Source: Paracentrotus lividus (lineage: Eukaryota > Echinodermata > Echinoidea > Camarodonta > Echinidae). Taken from it: a stretch of DNA of 64,000 nt. Positions 46,512 to 59,400 of the stretch are shown piece by piece. Below the pieces are notes generated by a model that saw nothing but the letters and a program-made list of their open reading frames with translations, did no database searches and was not told the DNA's origin. The translations under genes and the position numbers were made by a program. The stretch is from positions 4,475,363 to 4,539,362 of the forward strand of contig CALNVZ010003432.1 of NCBI GenBank assembly GCA_940671915.1, written 5' to 3'. Each line of letters opens with the position of its first letter. The first letter of the stretch is position 1.

Positions 46512-47451
46512 GATTACTGAATACATGTATAAGAAATATGTATAGGCCCTATAGATCCACAACTAATCCGTTTTTCTTTTATAGAAATGACAAGTTTTGA
46601 GAAAGAAAAGGTTTTGTTATGATGCTCAGAGCCCCCAACTCTGCTGTCCCTGGGTTGGGTAGGTTTTGGGTTTATTTGGGGTTTTTAATTTCTGGTAGGG
46701 CAGAACAGAAAGCTGTCATAGGACAGCTTCCTGGCCAGAACTCCTATGCCTCCGCGGGAGGGTGCACGTGCATATTTGCACCCCCAGCCTACGCTGCTGC
46801 CAATCCGCCTACTACATTTATTTACACTGGATCTTCAAAATCTATAATCTCCTGTTTCAAATATTTTTGATAGTGATTTTGATTTTAAAACCACTCCCCC
46901 TACCGATTTAAACTTCCACCCCCCCCCCTCCCTTTTCCGGCTGTCTCAGTACGTACTAGTTCCGCTCCAACGAACACTCCATCCCGACGCATGATGCACT
47001 CTCCTCGCATATATGCGATTGCGCAGAGCTAGAGCTAGCTCGAGCTAGCTAGCTATATATACATGACAACGCTAGATGCCGACTGGGAAAAGATGATTTC
47101 CACTATACGGAGTGGGATAAACATATTGCTGAAATGGTAGCAGTCTCTGGCACTATTACAATTTTCATACCATACCGTTAATCCATGTCAAATAACCTGC
47201 ACATAACAGAGTCAGTGAATCAGTTTTCTTCACATTTACCTACAATTACCAGTATCACATTTTATTCGCTCTCTTATCTGACTGATGAGCGCTGAGTCGA
47301 CACTGCATGTGGCAGAGTCATAGGGGGACCATTAATCCACACACGGTATCGTACGAGAAGCGATGCGGGGAAACATAGTCTGACTATGATTATGAAGGAT
47401 GTAGCTGCACCATCATCATTTACGCCTCGATAATAAACGGCAGCCTCTGGA
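46512..47451 (+). other. Upstream and presumed promoter/5' UTR region of the ankyrin gene
   Basis: Contains a GAGCTAGCTCGAGCTAGCTAGC-like self-complementary patch followed by TATATATAC near 47030-47062, about 390 bases before the start codon. The latter could serve as a TATA element but this is a guess. The 83-residue frame at 46619 has no known domain. Confidence 0.35.
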
Positions 47452-50400
47452 ATGGATTTTGCTCGTTCAGATTTACTGGATATGGGCGATGACGGTAAGT
47501 GGAATTAAATTAATTTAGAAACTAACAGTAACATGTTTTTATCCCATGCGATCGCAAGCTATTTTTTAGTGTCAACAATTATTTGTGTGTAATTGTAGTG
47601 ACTCTCTTCATAATATAGTGGGTTCCCTCTGGCCTCTTTATTTATTTATGTTTTTGCATTACGGTACTGGCAACCTATTTACAAATCACAATGTAATGTA
47701 GGGCAAGGACAGCAATGTTTTCATTCTAAAAAAAAAACAGATCCAAGATTTCTGCCAGGAGGGATGTCGTAAGGGGTGGGGGGGGGGTGCTTGGTGGGTA
47801 ATATGATTTCCCCTTCATGTAGTTCAAAGGAAAGAAAATGAAAAGATGAAGTAAAAGACACACACAGCATATGACAGATAAAGACAGAGAGGCCAGTTGA
47901 AATGTGCAACTCAGCTAAAATAACAAAATCATATTATCAATAGAAAACAGTTTATAAAATAAAACAAGAGCTAAAACAAAACAAGACAACAAAAAAAAAA
48001 AAAAAAAAGAAAGAGAGAGAGAGAAAGAAAGAAAGAAAGAAAGAGTAAAAAGAAGAGCTCTAGGGAATGAGAGAAAGAAAAGAGAGAGAAAAAAGCTAAA
48101 CAAGAGCAAATTTACGCCATCCCCCCCCCTTTCCCCGAAAATCAGCCAACCAATTCTACAGACTACAGAATGATATATGAAAGGAAATATGAATAAAATC
48201 ATTGATGCTTTACTTTAGAAGCAAGGTATGTCGCTCTTTTTAAGTATTTAATACCCCCTGTATTCTGTAGATTTCTTCCACATTTGCTTTGTTTGGCTTT
48301 GTATTTTTTTTCTTTAAACATTGATATTTAATGCGCATGAGTTGACCCCCTCCCCCCCAAAAAAAAATAGCAAGCATTACCAGAATTTATTTGATTGATT
48401 TGTTTATTTCTCTTATTCATGTGATTCCATTATTTGAATAGTTGTAAATGCGTCTTTTTTAATGGATGAGAAATAAATGAAACTGAAAACTGAAACAATT
48501 TTAATGAATATTACAAACTTGATCAATTGAAGTAAAGGATCTGTGCTGATAATACAATGCGGTGGATTGATTGTATTTTAAATTAGCATGAAGCCTTTTA
48601 GTGCGTCAGCAGAAAACAACCCCTATGCAACATGTGTTTACTTCAGTGAGATGGTATTAGGTTTATTGTCATTGGACCTGCATTAATTAATAGTACAGTG
48701 AAGTCATCTGACGTTGTTGATTTTGCAAGAGAGTGGCACAGCTAGAAGATAGTATAATTGGAAAGTATTGTTCTGAGGCTTTCCCTGAGGCACTATTATA
48801 TATCCTCTTCAAGATATTAAACCTCTGTGACACACACATTTATAGAAAGAGACACTTACATGTCTAGGGCATTCAGACTGCCCCATTTGGGGGGGGGGGA
48901 TGTCACCCTAATGGCCCTAAACAGGAATACCCTGATAAAACACATAGTGTGGTCGCTCGCTGCATGGACACTACTATTTCTAGTAGTGTCCATGCTCGCT
49001 GGGACTTCTCCCTTCTTCCTCCCCCCCCCCCAACATGTTTGGTTTTGTATGGGGGGTGACCTTGGCTCATAATTCGATACCTTTCACCTTTATTTATGTT
49101 TTTATTATTAGTGCAAATGCTCGAAATGTGTGAATGTGAAGAAGTCGTGATCTGTCCCGGGGATAGCGGGGAATTCGAACAAATTGTGGACGCTCGGTCG
49201 TACAAAAGGTAGATCTCTCCCACCCTCTTACCCCAGTAAACAGGACACAATGTGAACGCCATATTATGTCAGTAGCCGATCATTAAAGGGGAATCCAACC
49301 CAAGGAGAGAATCAACCTTACAGGAAAGAGGAAAATGAGAGGAGCAATCTGAAAAAAGTTCATCAAAATCGGTTATAAAATAAGAGAGTTATGGAAGTTT
49401 GAAAAGTCTAGTTGTTCTTTCTATGGGGATCCTCAAATTGGCATCATCGGCTTCAAAATGGCCGATCTCATGGACAACTCTCCATTCATTTTGTACACAA
49501 ATTTTCAGATTTTCCTCATTTTCTTTCGAAATATATCTTACCTCCTTCTGAGCTCAACATTATGTTGTGTGAAACATATTTTCCCATGACATATTTTGAG
49601 CTCAGAAGTAAAGAAGACAAATTTTGAAAGAAAATGGGGGAAATCTGAAAATTTGTGTACAAAATGAATGGAGAGTTGTCCATGAGATCGGCCATTTTGA
49701 AGCCGATGGTGCCAATTTGAGGATCCCCATAGAAGGACCAACTAGATTTTGCAAACTTCCATGACTCTCTTATTTTATAACCGATTTTGATGAAACTTTT
49801 TTTAGATTGCTCCTCTCATTTCCCTCTTTCCTGTTAGGTTGATTCTCTCCTTGGGTTGGATTCCCCTTTAAGAGGGGGGGGGGGGGGAGGGCGCATCAGA
49901 CTTATGAAGGCCTGAGTTTGGAAACCACACGTTACATGTTCAGGCTAAAGATTTTGGTGCATATAGCATTTCAGAGGCAGATCCAAGATTTTCAGTTTGC
50001 TCCCTGTACATGTAATTGTCAAATTTACTGGCTGCTTCTCCCCCATTTTCAAATCTTGGAATCACCTCTGAAATCTTGTATGCACCAAACTCTGTAACCT
50101 AGTATTATTGGAATAATTCTTGTTCAATACAGTGCTCAAGATGGATTTTTAAAATTAATCCTTATAAAAGTACTCTAAAATAAAAGACTCAAAACAAGGG
50201 GGAAAACTATACTTTTAAAATATCATGCAGTTTATTATGAAACAGACAAGGTGATCAATATGTTCTGCAATAACTTATCTATTTATTAATTAATTATTTT
50301 TTTTTTAAAGCTGCATGTGATCTGTGTAAGATCTGTGTCAGAACATTTGTACTCGGTGACATTTTAGCATTTGAGTACCTCCCAGTCACATTGCCTCAGA

Positions 50401-53400
50401 TCTATTCCAGACAGATGACTAACTTGCTATTCACGCAAATGTGATTTGTCGGTCGTTTTTAAAGTCTGTTTCCCCAGTGTAACTAAGGCACATGTACATG
50501 TACATGCAAGTCATTGCCTGATGGAAGGTTGCTAAGCAATCAGTTTGTATCGCTTGCTGTCTGTGCCTTTTAGAGGGAGACTTGGTAATTTGCTAAATGT
50601 GAACTTTGCACCATTACATTTAAGCTTCTATGCTATTTCACAGAGTTACGTTTTCCTACAAGGATAATGAGTAATGTATAGTGTCCTTTTATCAGCATAA
50701 TTTATACAGTATGAACATTACAGACCAACCTGAATAAATTTTTATCTTTTTAAAACTTCTTCAAAACAACATTAAACACAGGCCGTATTCATTACAGGAA
50801 AATATAGACTAATATACAAACAGTTAAAAAGTGTAGTGTATGGCAATTCAATTAAAATAACTTTAGACATCATGATCGTATAGATCGATCCATACTCCAG
50901 ATCCAACAATATTGAAGACATAAATAATCCATATGAGATATATGAAAAATATTTACTCTTTGAAATTAACCGGGTTATATTTGCCCATGTTTTATTTGAT
51001 CACAAAGATGGATCCAGGATTTGGGAATAGGGATGGGTTGGGGGGGGGGGGGCGGGAGGAGGAGGGATGCCGCCATTTAACATGGGTTTTCAAAATATGC
51101 AACAATATTACAGCCCTGTGCCACAGCCGTTTGGTGTAATTTTACCAAGATTTTCTAGATACTTTCAAAGTTCCAGTATACATTTAGGCCCTATGTACTT
51201 GAATGACAAAGGGGTTACCAATTTAAGTTCACCAAGTTATTGTCCAAGGCTTTTGTAATTAATATACATGGCAACCTTTGTTTTAATTGAGGCCCATTGT
51301 TTAATAATAGTGTCTATTTATATACACCATAGAGCCTAGTATTATGAAACAGTTTCATCTCTCAGCTCTTTACACGCCGACTGGTAAGAAAAGCATGCTT
51401 TCAAATGTGTCGCCAAGTGAAAAAAATTTTAGGTGGCTAAAAAACTGTTTTCAAGTGAACTGCAGATATCTTTTTGGCCAATAGCACTCGGGTTACTTTT
51501 CAATTTGAGCCCTGTTGCAATTTTCAGAGATCAAATTATTTTGGAACATTTTAAAGCTTTTTCTGCGGATGGGAATCCATCTGCAATTCCCTGGTTGCCA
51601 TAAGATGCGTTGGGATTACATGTATTTATAGAATTTCCATGTTTATTTGGCCAGATTGTATGCCCTTTATATGATAAAAACAAATTATGCAAACGGTCCC
51701 TCGCATCTACCTTCCTCACGTACATATTCAAGAAGCAGATCTTCCTTTCCTGAGCTGTTTTGAGATGCTGTATTATCTTCTCTTTGCCTTTCACAATCAA
51801 TACAACTCAACACCCGTGTGATTTTATTGGGTTTGCAAACGACAGTAAACTGAGGGTGTGTTCAATGTCCATTTTCAAATTTTAAAGGCCAATATGAATC
51901 ATGATACAAAACGCAATTACAAATTGCTGATATACATGTAAAGACAAACAAACTGGGTGTTCATTGTCCCCATTCCCGGTCGTAAAAGTAAACGTCTTTT
52001 AGATCTCCATTCGGAGGAAAATTTAAACGCCGAAAAAGATGCGTTTTGAATCACGATCAGCTTCAATTTTATGACCTTGAGCATTGCGAATGCGACACTG
52101 AACACAATTGAGTTTTCAAACGTCTTTAAATGTGCTTTCGCAGTGGAAGCTTCCGGTGCAAGTGAAAAAAGGCGCAGATGTTTGTTTTTGAGAGCGGGGA
52201 ATAAGAAAGACGATGGACGTAATAATCAGCTTTAAATTTTCGACACTGAACGGTGTACCTCTGATCGCGTTTGTGTTCTGTGTTTTGTAATTGCGTTTTG
52301 TATCATGATTTATGTTGGCGTTTAAATTTGAAAATGGACATTGAACACACCCTAATTCCCACTCTTCATCACGTCTTTCACCAACCGTTTGTCAGCATCC
52401 AAGCACAACCCATGTCAATGTGGTGTTCCTTCTCTTGATCTAAATAAATACAGCGGAATAGTGGGGTGTGTGTGGACAAGTAATTTGGGATGTACCTGGC
52501 TGTTTGGTTTTGTGAAGGTAGAATCACAGTAGGCGTTACTTCACCAGCCAGAGTTTGTTTAATCTTGCGATACTAGCCCAATTAGCCCTTTCTTCTGAAA
52601 AGCTTGAGACTCGAGAAACCCTTTCTCAATCACCAGCCAGGGGTGGGGGGGGGGGGAGGGTGTCACCCCATGCACCCTGAAAACAGACCCTCAAGCGTAT
52701 TACACAAAGTCAATTTGCAACCCTATTCGACATCATACTGGAAAAAAGAAATCATACCCTAAATGGCGTAAAACCATGAAATTAAGTATGTGAAACCAGC
52801 AATATACGCTGAAAATACCTCTATTCTATTGGATAAAAAAGGCGATCAAAGTTAAACCCCCCTCCTATTTGAGAACACCAGAAGGCTGAACACAGACCCT
52901 TTTGATACTTTTTGTAGATACATGTAGCATGAGAAGTACATCATGTGGTGAGTTGAGGAAATTTCAGATTATTTTCATTTTTCCTTTTCCCTCGTTCTCA
53001 ACTTTGTTTCTTCTTCTTATTGCATTTTATGGGGGAAGGCTCACCCCCTAAAAAAAAAATTAGAAACTGAATAATGCAAATAGTTGAAGCAGCTGAAACA
53101 AATGTCTTGGTCACAAGAGAAACAAATTTATTGATTTGAATGCATTCCCCAAATTTTATAATGCATTGTAAACTCAGTGAATCTCCTGTTTCTTTCTCCA
53201 CTCTTTCTTTCTTTACCATCATCTACTATGCCACTGTTTGGAAGTGATTGATACTGACACACTAACAACAAGACATCTTGTTGGAGATTTGAACACTAGA
53301 TGTATACAGAATACTTACATTATGTAGTCCATTTTGGCAGAGAAAGTCACGAGTACCGAATCTATATAAATCCAATGAAATTTGAGCTATGCACAAACTG

Positions 53401-56400
53401 ATAGATTTTTAGAGAGGTTTTATAATGCATTGTAAACTCAGTGAATCTATTGATGGCTAATGCATTTTCTCTCTCTTTCTTTCTATGTCTCTCTCTCTTT
53501 ATCTCTCTGTCTCTCTCTTGCTCTCTCCTGTTTCTTTTTCCACTCTTTCTTTACCATCATCCAAGTTTTATCAGTGTTCTCTAATGCAGATGCACACATG
53601 ACATTTGCAAAGCTATTCATATGGTGGAAAGGGTTGTATACTGAGAAAATGGAAAAATATTGATCCCTTTACCTATAGACATTTTGGCTTGTACTGCCTT
53701 TCTGGCAGATGTATATCATTTGACGAGAGAAAATTCTCTCTTTTTTTTAGTGTTATTGATAAATTGAATGATACAAAAATAAGGAAAATTCTCATTTTGT
53801 AAAAATATTTTGAAATGCCTTTTTCAGACCAGATCGAAACTGTATATAAGAGAATACAAAGACTGCAGACATTAAAACATTTCAAACAAACCATGATAAT
53901 TGATGGAATATTGGCATGCAGAGATGTGGAACACATACAATAATTAGAGATGGCAACCATACGGAATAATTAGAACATTAGATTGCGAATAATGCAAATA
54001 GTTGAAACAACTGAACCGAATGACTTCAAATGAGAACAAGCAAGAATAATTTTACATTTTGCTCCATCATTCAATTTTGGGAATGCATTCAAATCAATAA
54101 ATTTGTTTCTCTTGTGACCAAGACATTTGTTTCAGGTGCTTCAACTATTTGCATTATTCAGTTTCTAATTTCTAATGTTCTAATTACTCCATTGTGTTGG
54201 CATACATGTATCTCTGAGTAATCATAATACAAATGTTAATTTCCATTAAATTAAAATTTAAGTCTTGGTTGCCTAAGTTGTTACATTTGAGAGCAGAAAT
54301 ATATCGCGACTGATGAAAACTTCCAAAGCTAGCAATACAGTCAAAATCAGGATTAGTTTGAAGTCTGTATATAAAAATCTATACAATGAAATGAAGGTGT
54401 TACCCCGTATAGGCATGCTGAGCATCATGTGAAATTGTCTTTATACATGTACATACTACTACTAGGATTTTGTTGACCCTGGCCTCCACCTTCTTTTCTT
54501 ATATTCTGATGAAGTTCTGACGTAATGAATATTGATACAAAAAGCCAGCATCCGCATCTAAATGTAGACAACTGTGGCAGGATAATCTGATTCTCAGATT
54601 GATTTTTTTTTTGCGTTCCACTCACTTGAAATATTTTGTAGACTTGAAATGTTTTGTAGACATGTTGGTCGTCTTTGTGTGCAATATATCACAGTTTGCT
54701 CACATCTTACTTTGTAAAATATCAATTCAAGTCAATCTGAACTTAACACAATTTTTCCTTTAATCTGTACTTCATCATTTTTTAATAGATCTCACAATTT
54801 TATGTAACTTTAAGGGTGTAACATGTGTTTGTTATATTGAATTCACTTGTTATTATATAAAAGTAATGATAATGATAATATCGTCGGACTCATGCCAGAA
54901 GGGCCTTAGCATTTTTAAAGCCCATTCATAATGTACACATTCTAAAAACGGTAAGGCCCTTTTGGCATGAGGCCGACGATATACTGAATTTATGAAGCAA
55001 CTTTCTATACAATACTTTTAATTTTGAAGAATTGAATTTATAGTACACTGCAAAATGGAAAAGATGCCTGCAATCGCAGAAGTGCTTCCTAAATTACAAA
55101 AAATAAAAGAATAATCTATTTCTTATCTTTAAATGGATTTTCATTAGACCAGTGCTAATGATCATTCCTTATAATATTTTCTGAAAGTTGTTATCTGCAT
55201 GGACTTCTGTTTTTAACATAAATGCAGGTTTTGTTTATGGGTGTGTTTGTGCTTGAATAATGAATGGATTCTACTCTGAGATGTAAGATATTGTTGCTTG
55301 GATACACAAGTTTCTTGCACTTTCTTTTTGATATGAAGAATTGATGCCTTTTCATGCTTGTGTGGGTGGCACTTACTGCCAGCACTACTGAATTAAGTAT
55401 TTATTTCAAGATGTACTTTATAACGATAAGGTAAAATATATGCAGGAAATCATTGCTAAGTGTGCTGCATATTCATTCTTGCACATTGTACATATGAATG
55501 AAGTGGTTTTTATACTGTGAATGAGCCATCATGGAGGGGGGGGGGGCTGTGTAATCAAAATACATTGTATTACAGACTCAAATTGTGTTCAAATATTATA
55601 ATAAGCTCAATATAGATAGAGGTTTAGAAATTGTGTGTGATATTACGACAAAATGTCATACTTGTATTGGGGTCTCGGCAAATAAGCTTTTCTTTTGTTT
55701 GTATATGAAATCACTTTACAGACATGATGTATGGGGAGAAAAGTCTCAGTTTAATATCTTCGTCTATCTAGCTAAATCTGTAAAATTATCATTGGGAAGG
55801 CTAATTTTAAGAGAAATACAATGTATTATCACTCCCAATAGAGGCAAAATAAAGTCAAATTCAAATTTCCACAAAGATTTAACATGTAAAGAATTATCAG
55901 CCAATGTGTGTGTTTCAATTGAGTAGGAGTGTTTCATGAGGCACCCAATAAAATTGATATCATAACCCAACTTTAACCCACTGAAGACTGAAATTGAATT
56001 CTCTCAATATGTTTGATACAGAAAGCACCTGGTTTCCAATATTGTCAATGGGTTAATTAAAACAACGATTCAAGTTGAGCTTTAATCTTAATTGTCGTCT
56101 CATATTGTTCCTTTGTAGATTGTGATGATGAAGACAACCGAGAACCGGAAGATAATATTGTCCTTGCTCACCAGGCCTCGGCATCAGGCAACATCCCACT
56201 CCTCATGGAAGCATTTAATCAAGACCCAAGCGTCCTAGAGAGCTGCGATGAGAAAGGTAATACCCTTTTTATTATGGAAAGGGAAATTTTTTCTTTTTTT
56301 TTCTTTTCTTGATATGAGAAGGAGTTTTGATTTGAATTTGTGATGAAACAGTGAATGATTTAAATGCATTTTGCTTGTTATTGCATTATCTCAAGAACCA

Positions 56401-59400
56401 CTTAAAATATCAAACTCCAGCTTGAGGATAGTATGTATCACCATAGGAAAACAATCTGAGTAGATTTTCAAGTACGTGGATCAAGGGTCAAGGGTCGCAG
56501 AGCTCATCTTGTAAAATTCCATATATTGAGGTCGTTATCACGCTATCTCAAGAACCACTTGAGATTTGAACTTCAAACTATGGGATAGTATGTATAATCA
56601 TAAGAAGATGATCTGATTTGATTTTAGAGTATGTAGATCAAAGGTCAATGGCCAACGAAGTCACCTTTTGAAATTATTTGTTTCAGGGAGGCATTTAGGA
56701 GACGCAGTTGCCTTAAATGTGCATGTAAATTTTAAGCTCAAATCTACCACTTGAACTTGTGCTGAAGCTGTGTAGTACATGCATATATACAGAGGTGGAT
56801 GCAGCATCGACTATGACAAAGGATTTTATCAGCCCATGCCCAAGGATAATAGAGCCACTATTGTCTACAGATGATTTGGCTGATAAAGAACTGATGCTTG
56901 ATCAATGCCTGACATTCATAATACATGCATGTACCCTTGCAAACACAACCTGTAGCATACATGTAGATGACACATTTTCTGCAGGCTTTATTTTGTCTAT
57001 TAAGGGTTAGGGTTAGGGTTGCAATGAAGTTTTGTGGTAGGTTTAGGGTTAGGTGTAGGTTAGGGTAAGTTCAAAGATGAAGTTGGTCATTTGATTAGTG
57101 TTTGGAATTTGCACCGGAGAAATTGTCGCCGGAGCAATTGTCATGGAACCTACACGTACGCACACATGTGCAGAACAAATTAGTGTGATGCTGATGATGT
57201 TGAAATTGGTTTGCTAATGAAGCAAGTGCAATACATTGAAGTTCCCTGATAATTGCTTGAGCTTCATTTGTTTGGCTGCCTCGTTAGCAGACTTGTATGT
57301 ACCTTGCAAGAATTATCATGAGAATACTTGCAAGCCATCTCTAATGATCACACCATTGTTATGCTTAAATTTTAACAAAAAAACAAAAAACAAGCATCAA
57401 TTTGCATGGATTGATAAAAAAAATAAACTCTGCTTTCCCCTATCCATTGTGGACAAAGGAAATCTAATATATTTAAAATGTAAATTACTTGTCACACAAT
57501 TAGGAATATTCCAAGAGGATAGACAACCAAGTTTAACATCTTACATACATGTACATGTACTACAATCTGTATTTAAAAAATGGTACAAGTAAAAAAGGAA
57601 AAAGAATTTTTATGAAATCATCCCCTTATTGTGTACAAAGATGCCCATGGATGTCTAATATTCTTCTTCTTTAAAATGTAAATTACTTGTTCAACAATTA
57701 GGAATACTCCAAGAGGAAAGACAACCAAGTTTAACACTTTACATACATGTACTGCAGTCTGTATAAAACTACAGTAAAAAAATTGGTAGCCTACAAGTGA
57801 AGGGGGAAAAAAATTTGTATGAAATCTGAAGGCGACATTTGTATGCGGTAAAAAAATAAAGTCGAAGGGTATTTTGCTGATACTTTCTTAGATGGAATAG
57901 TTTGTTTTTGTAATTGTAAAACAAAAGTTGTGTTCAATTTTGTTTGTCAAGGTAATTTCACAAAGTACACAAACCCTAGTTTGTGAGCAAATAATGCACT
58001 GAATACACTCTGATCATCATGGTGAATTAAATCTTCAAAACCTATTCAATGCCATACATTTAAATGGATCTTTCTTGATTGTAGAAAACTAATCTCAAGA
58101 TCTACATGTACAGCACAGATTGTGATGGGGAAAATGCTGAAGAAGTGTTTATCTTGCTTCTCATATATACTAGACACTACCAGGTTGTGATTGAGCATAC
58201 AGGGGTTTTATATTTAAGAAAATATTTGACAGTACAAGGATGAAATATGTTGTTCCAACTATGGTACGTTATCAGTTTTTGAAAAGAAATATCTTGCTAC
58301 CTTACCAGCTACTACAAATGTAATTTATGAATGGAGCAACTGTTCAGCTGATTTACAAATTTAATATTATATAAGCGTAAACAAAATGAATGAAATTGAA
58401 TTGAATTTGAGTTCAGTGGGTCAAGTACTTGTACATCATACGTAACAGGGTTATTGAGTAAAGATGGGTGGAGACAACGAACATACATACATATTCGCAG
58501 GTGCTTTTATTATTGTATTATTTCAATTTCACAGATTTTATATTAAATTTTACAACAGAGTGCATGGGCTTTCTGCAGTATTGTTAGAAACAACATCTTG
58601 TTTGTCATGAACGTTTTAAGGATATTGATGGCGGAAGAGCTGGCATCTTCTCAAATTTAATATCCTCTCTCAGTATTTGTTATGACATGCCTAGATCTAA
58701 CGTAAGGACATTTTAATGAAATTAAAGGTCACTTGTTAAATTGACTGCTTATTTCAATTCCATGCACAGATGAGCTTCTTCAATTAAAAAAAAAATAAAG
58801 TAAATGTGAGATAACTCTGAAAGTATCCATGAATTGCCCTACTTTGAACAAAATTACTGTTGGTCTTGCAGGATTTTTTGATCATTTAGAAATATTTCCT
58901 GAATGTCAGATAACCATCTTTGAGCTATACATGGAATAATTTTGAAATTGCATGCCCTCTATAATTTGGTTTTGCATCTATACGATTTTTTGTTGTTGCA
59001 ATGTCACTGCATTTGAGAATAATTTAAGAAAAGACTGTAAAGGATAATTCATTGTTCAAGAAGAAATGTATATAATTTTCAACTAACTCTACCAATCATT
59101 GATCCGTTAAGTTAATATATTACAAATTTATTTTACTGTTGTGATTATAATGTTTTCAGATGATCTCCAGAAAAGTGTGTTAAAAACTATTATGTTCCAC
59201 ATACTAAGAATGTTGCAACATGATTGGTTAAAAGTCAATCATGTGATAAATTTTCTTTTTCCCATTATCAATCATCACTCATAGTGATAGTACTTTTGAG
59301 TTTCGCTGGTTACTTCAGCGCCTCATAGAGCATGTAGAGCCTTAACGCATAATCATTCATTTTTAGGATGCGCGAAAAAAAGTGCGTTGTCACTCGGTTT

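Noticed and set aside
49412-49741. Two near-identical 67-71-residue frames on opposite strands (GSSNWHHRLQNGRSHGQ)
   Set aside because: The two arms of the palindromic MITE read in mirror image, not paralogous genes.
51531-51800. 89-residue minus-strand frame
   Set aside because: No recognised motif and no conserved neighbour; not supported as a gene.
55585-55926. 113-residue frame with several C and K residues
   Set aside because: No recognisable domain, AT-rich codon use, and it lies inside an intron; a chance frame is more likely.
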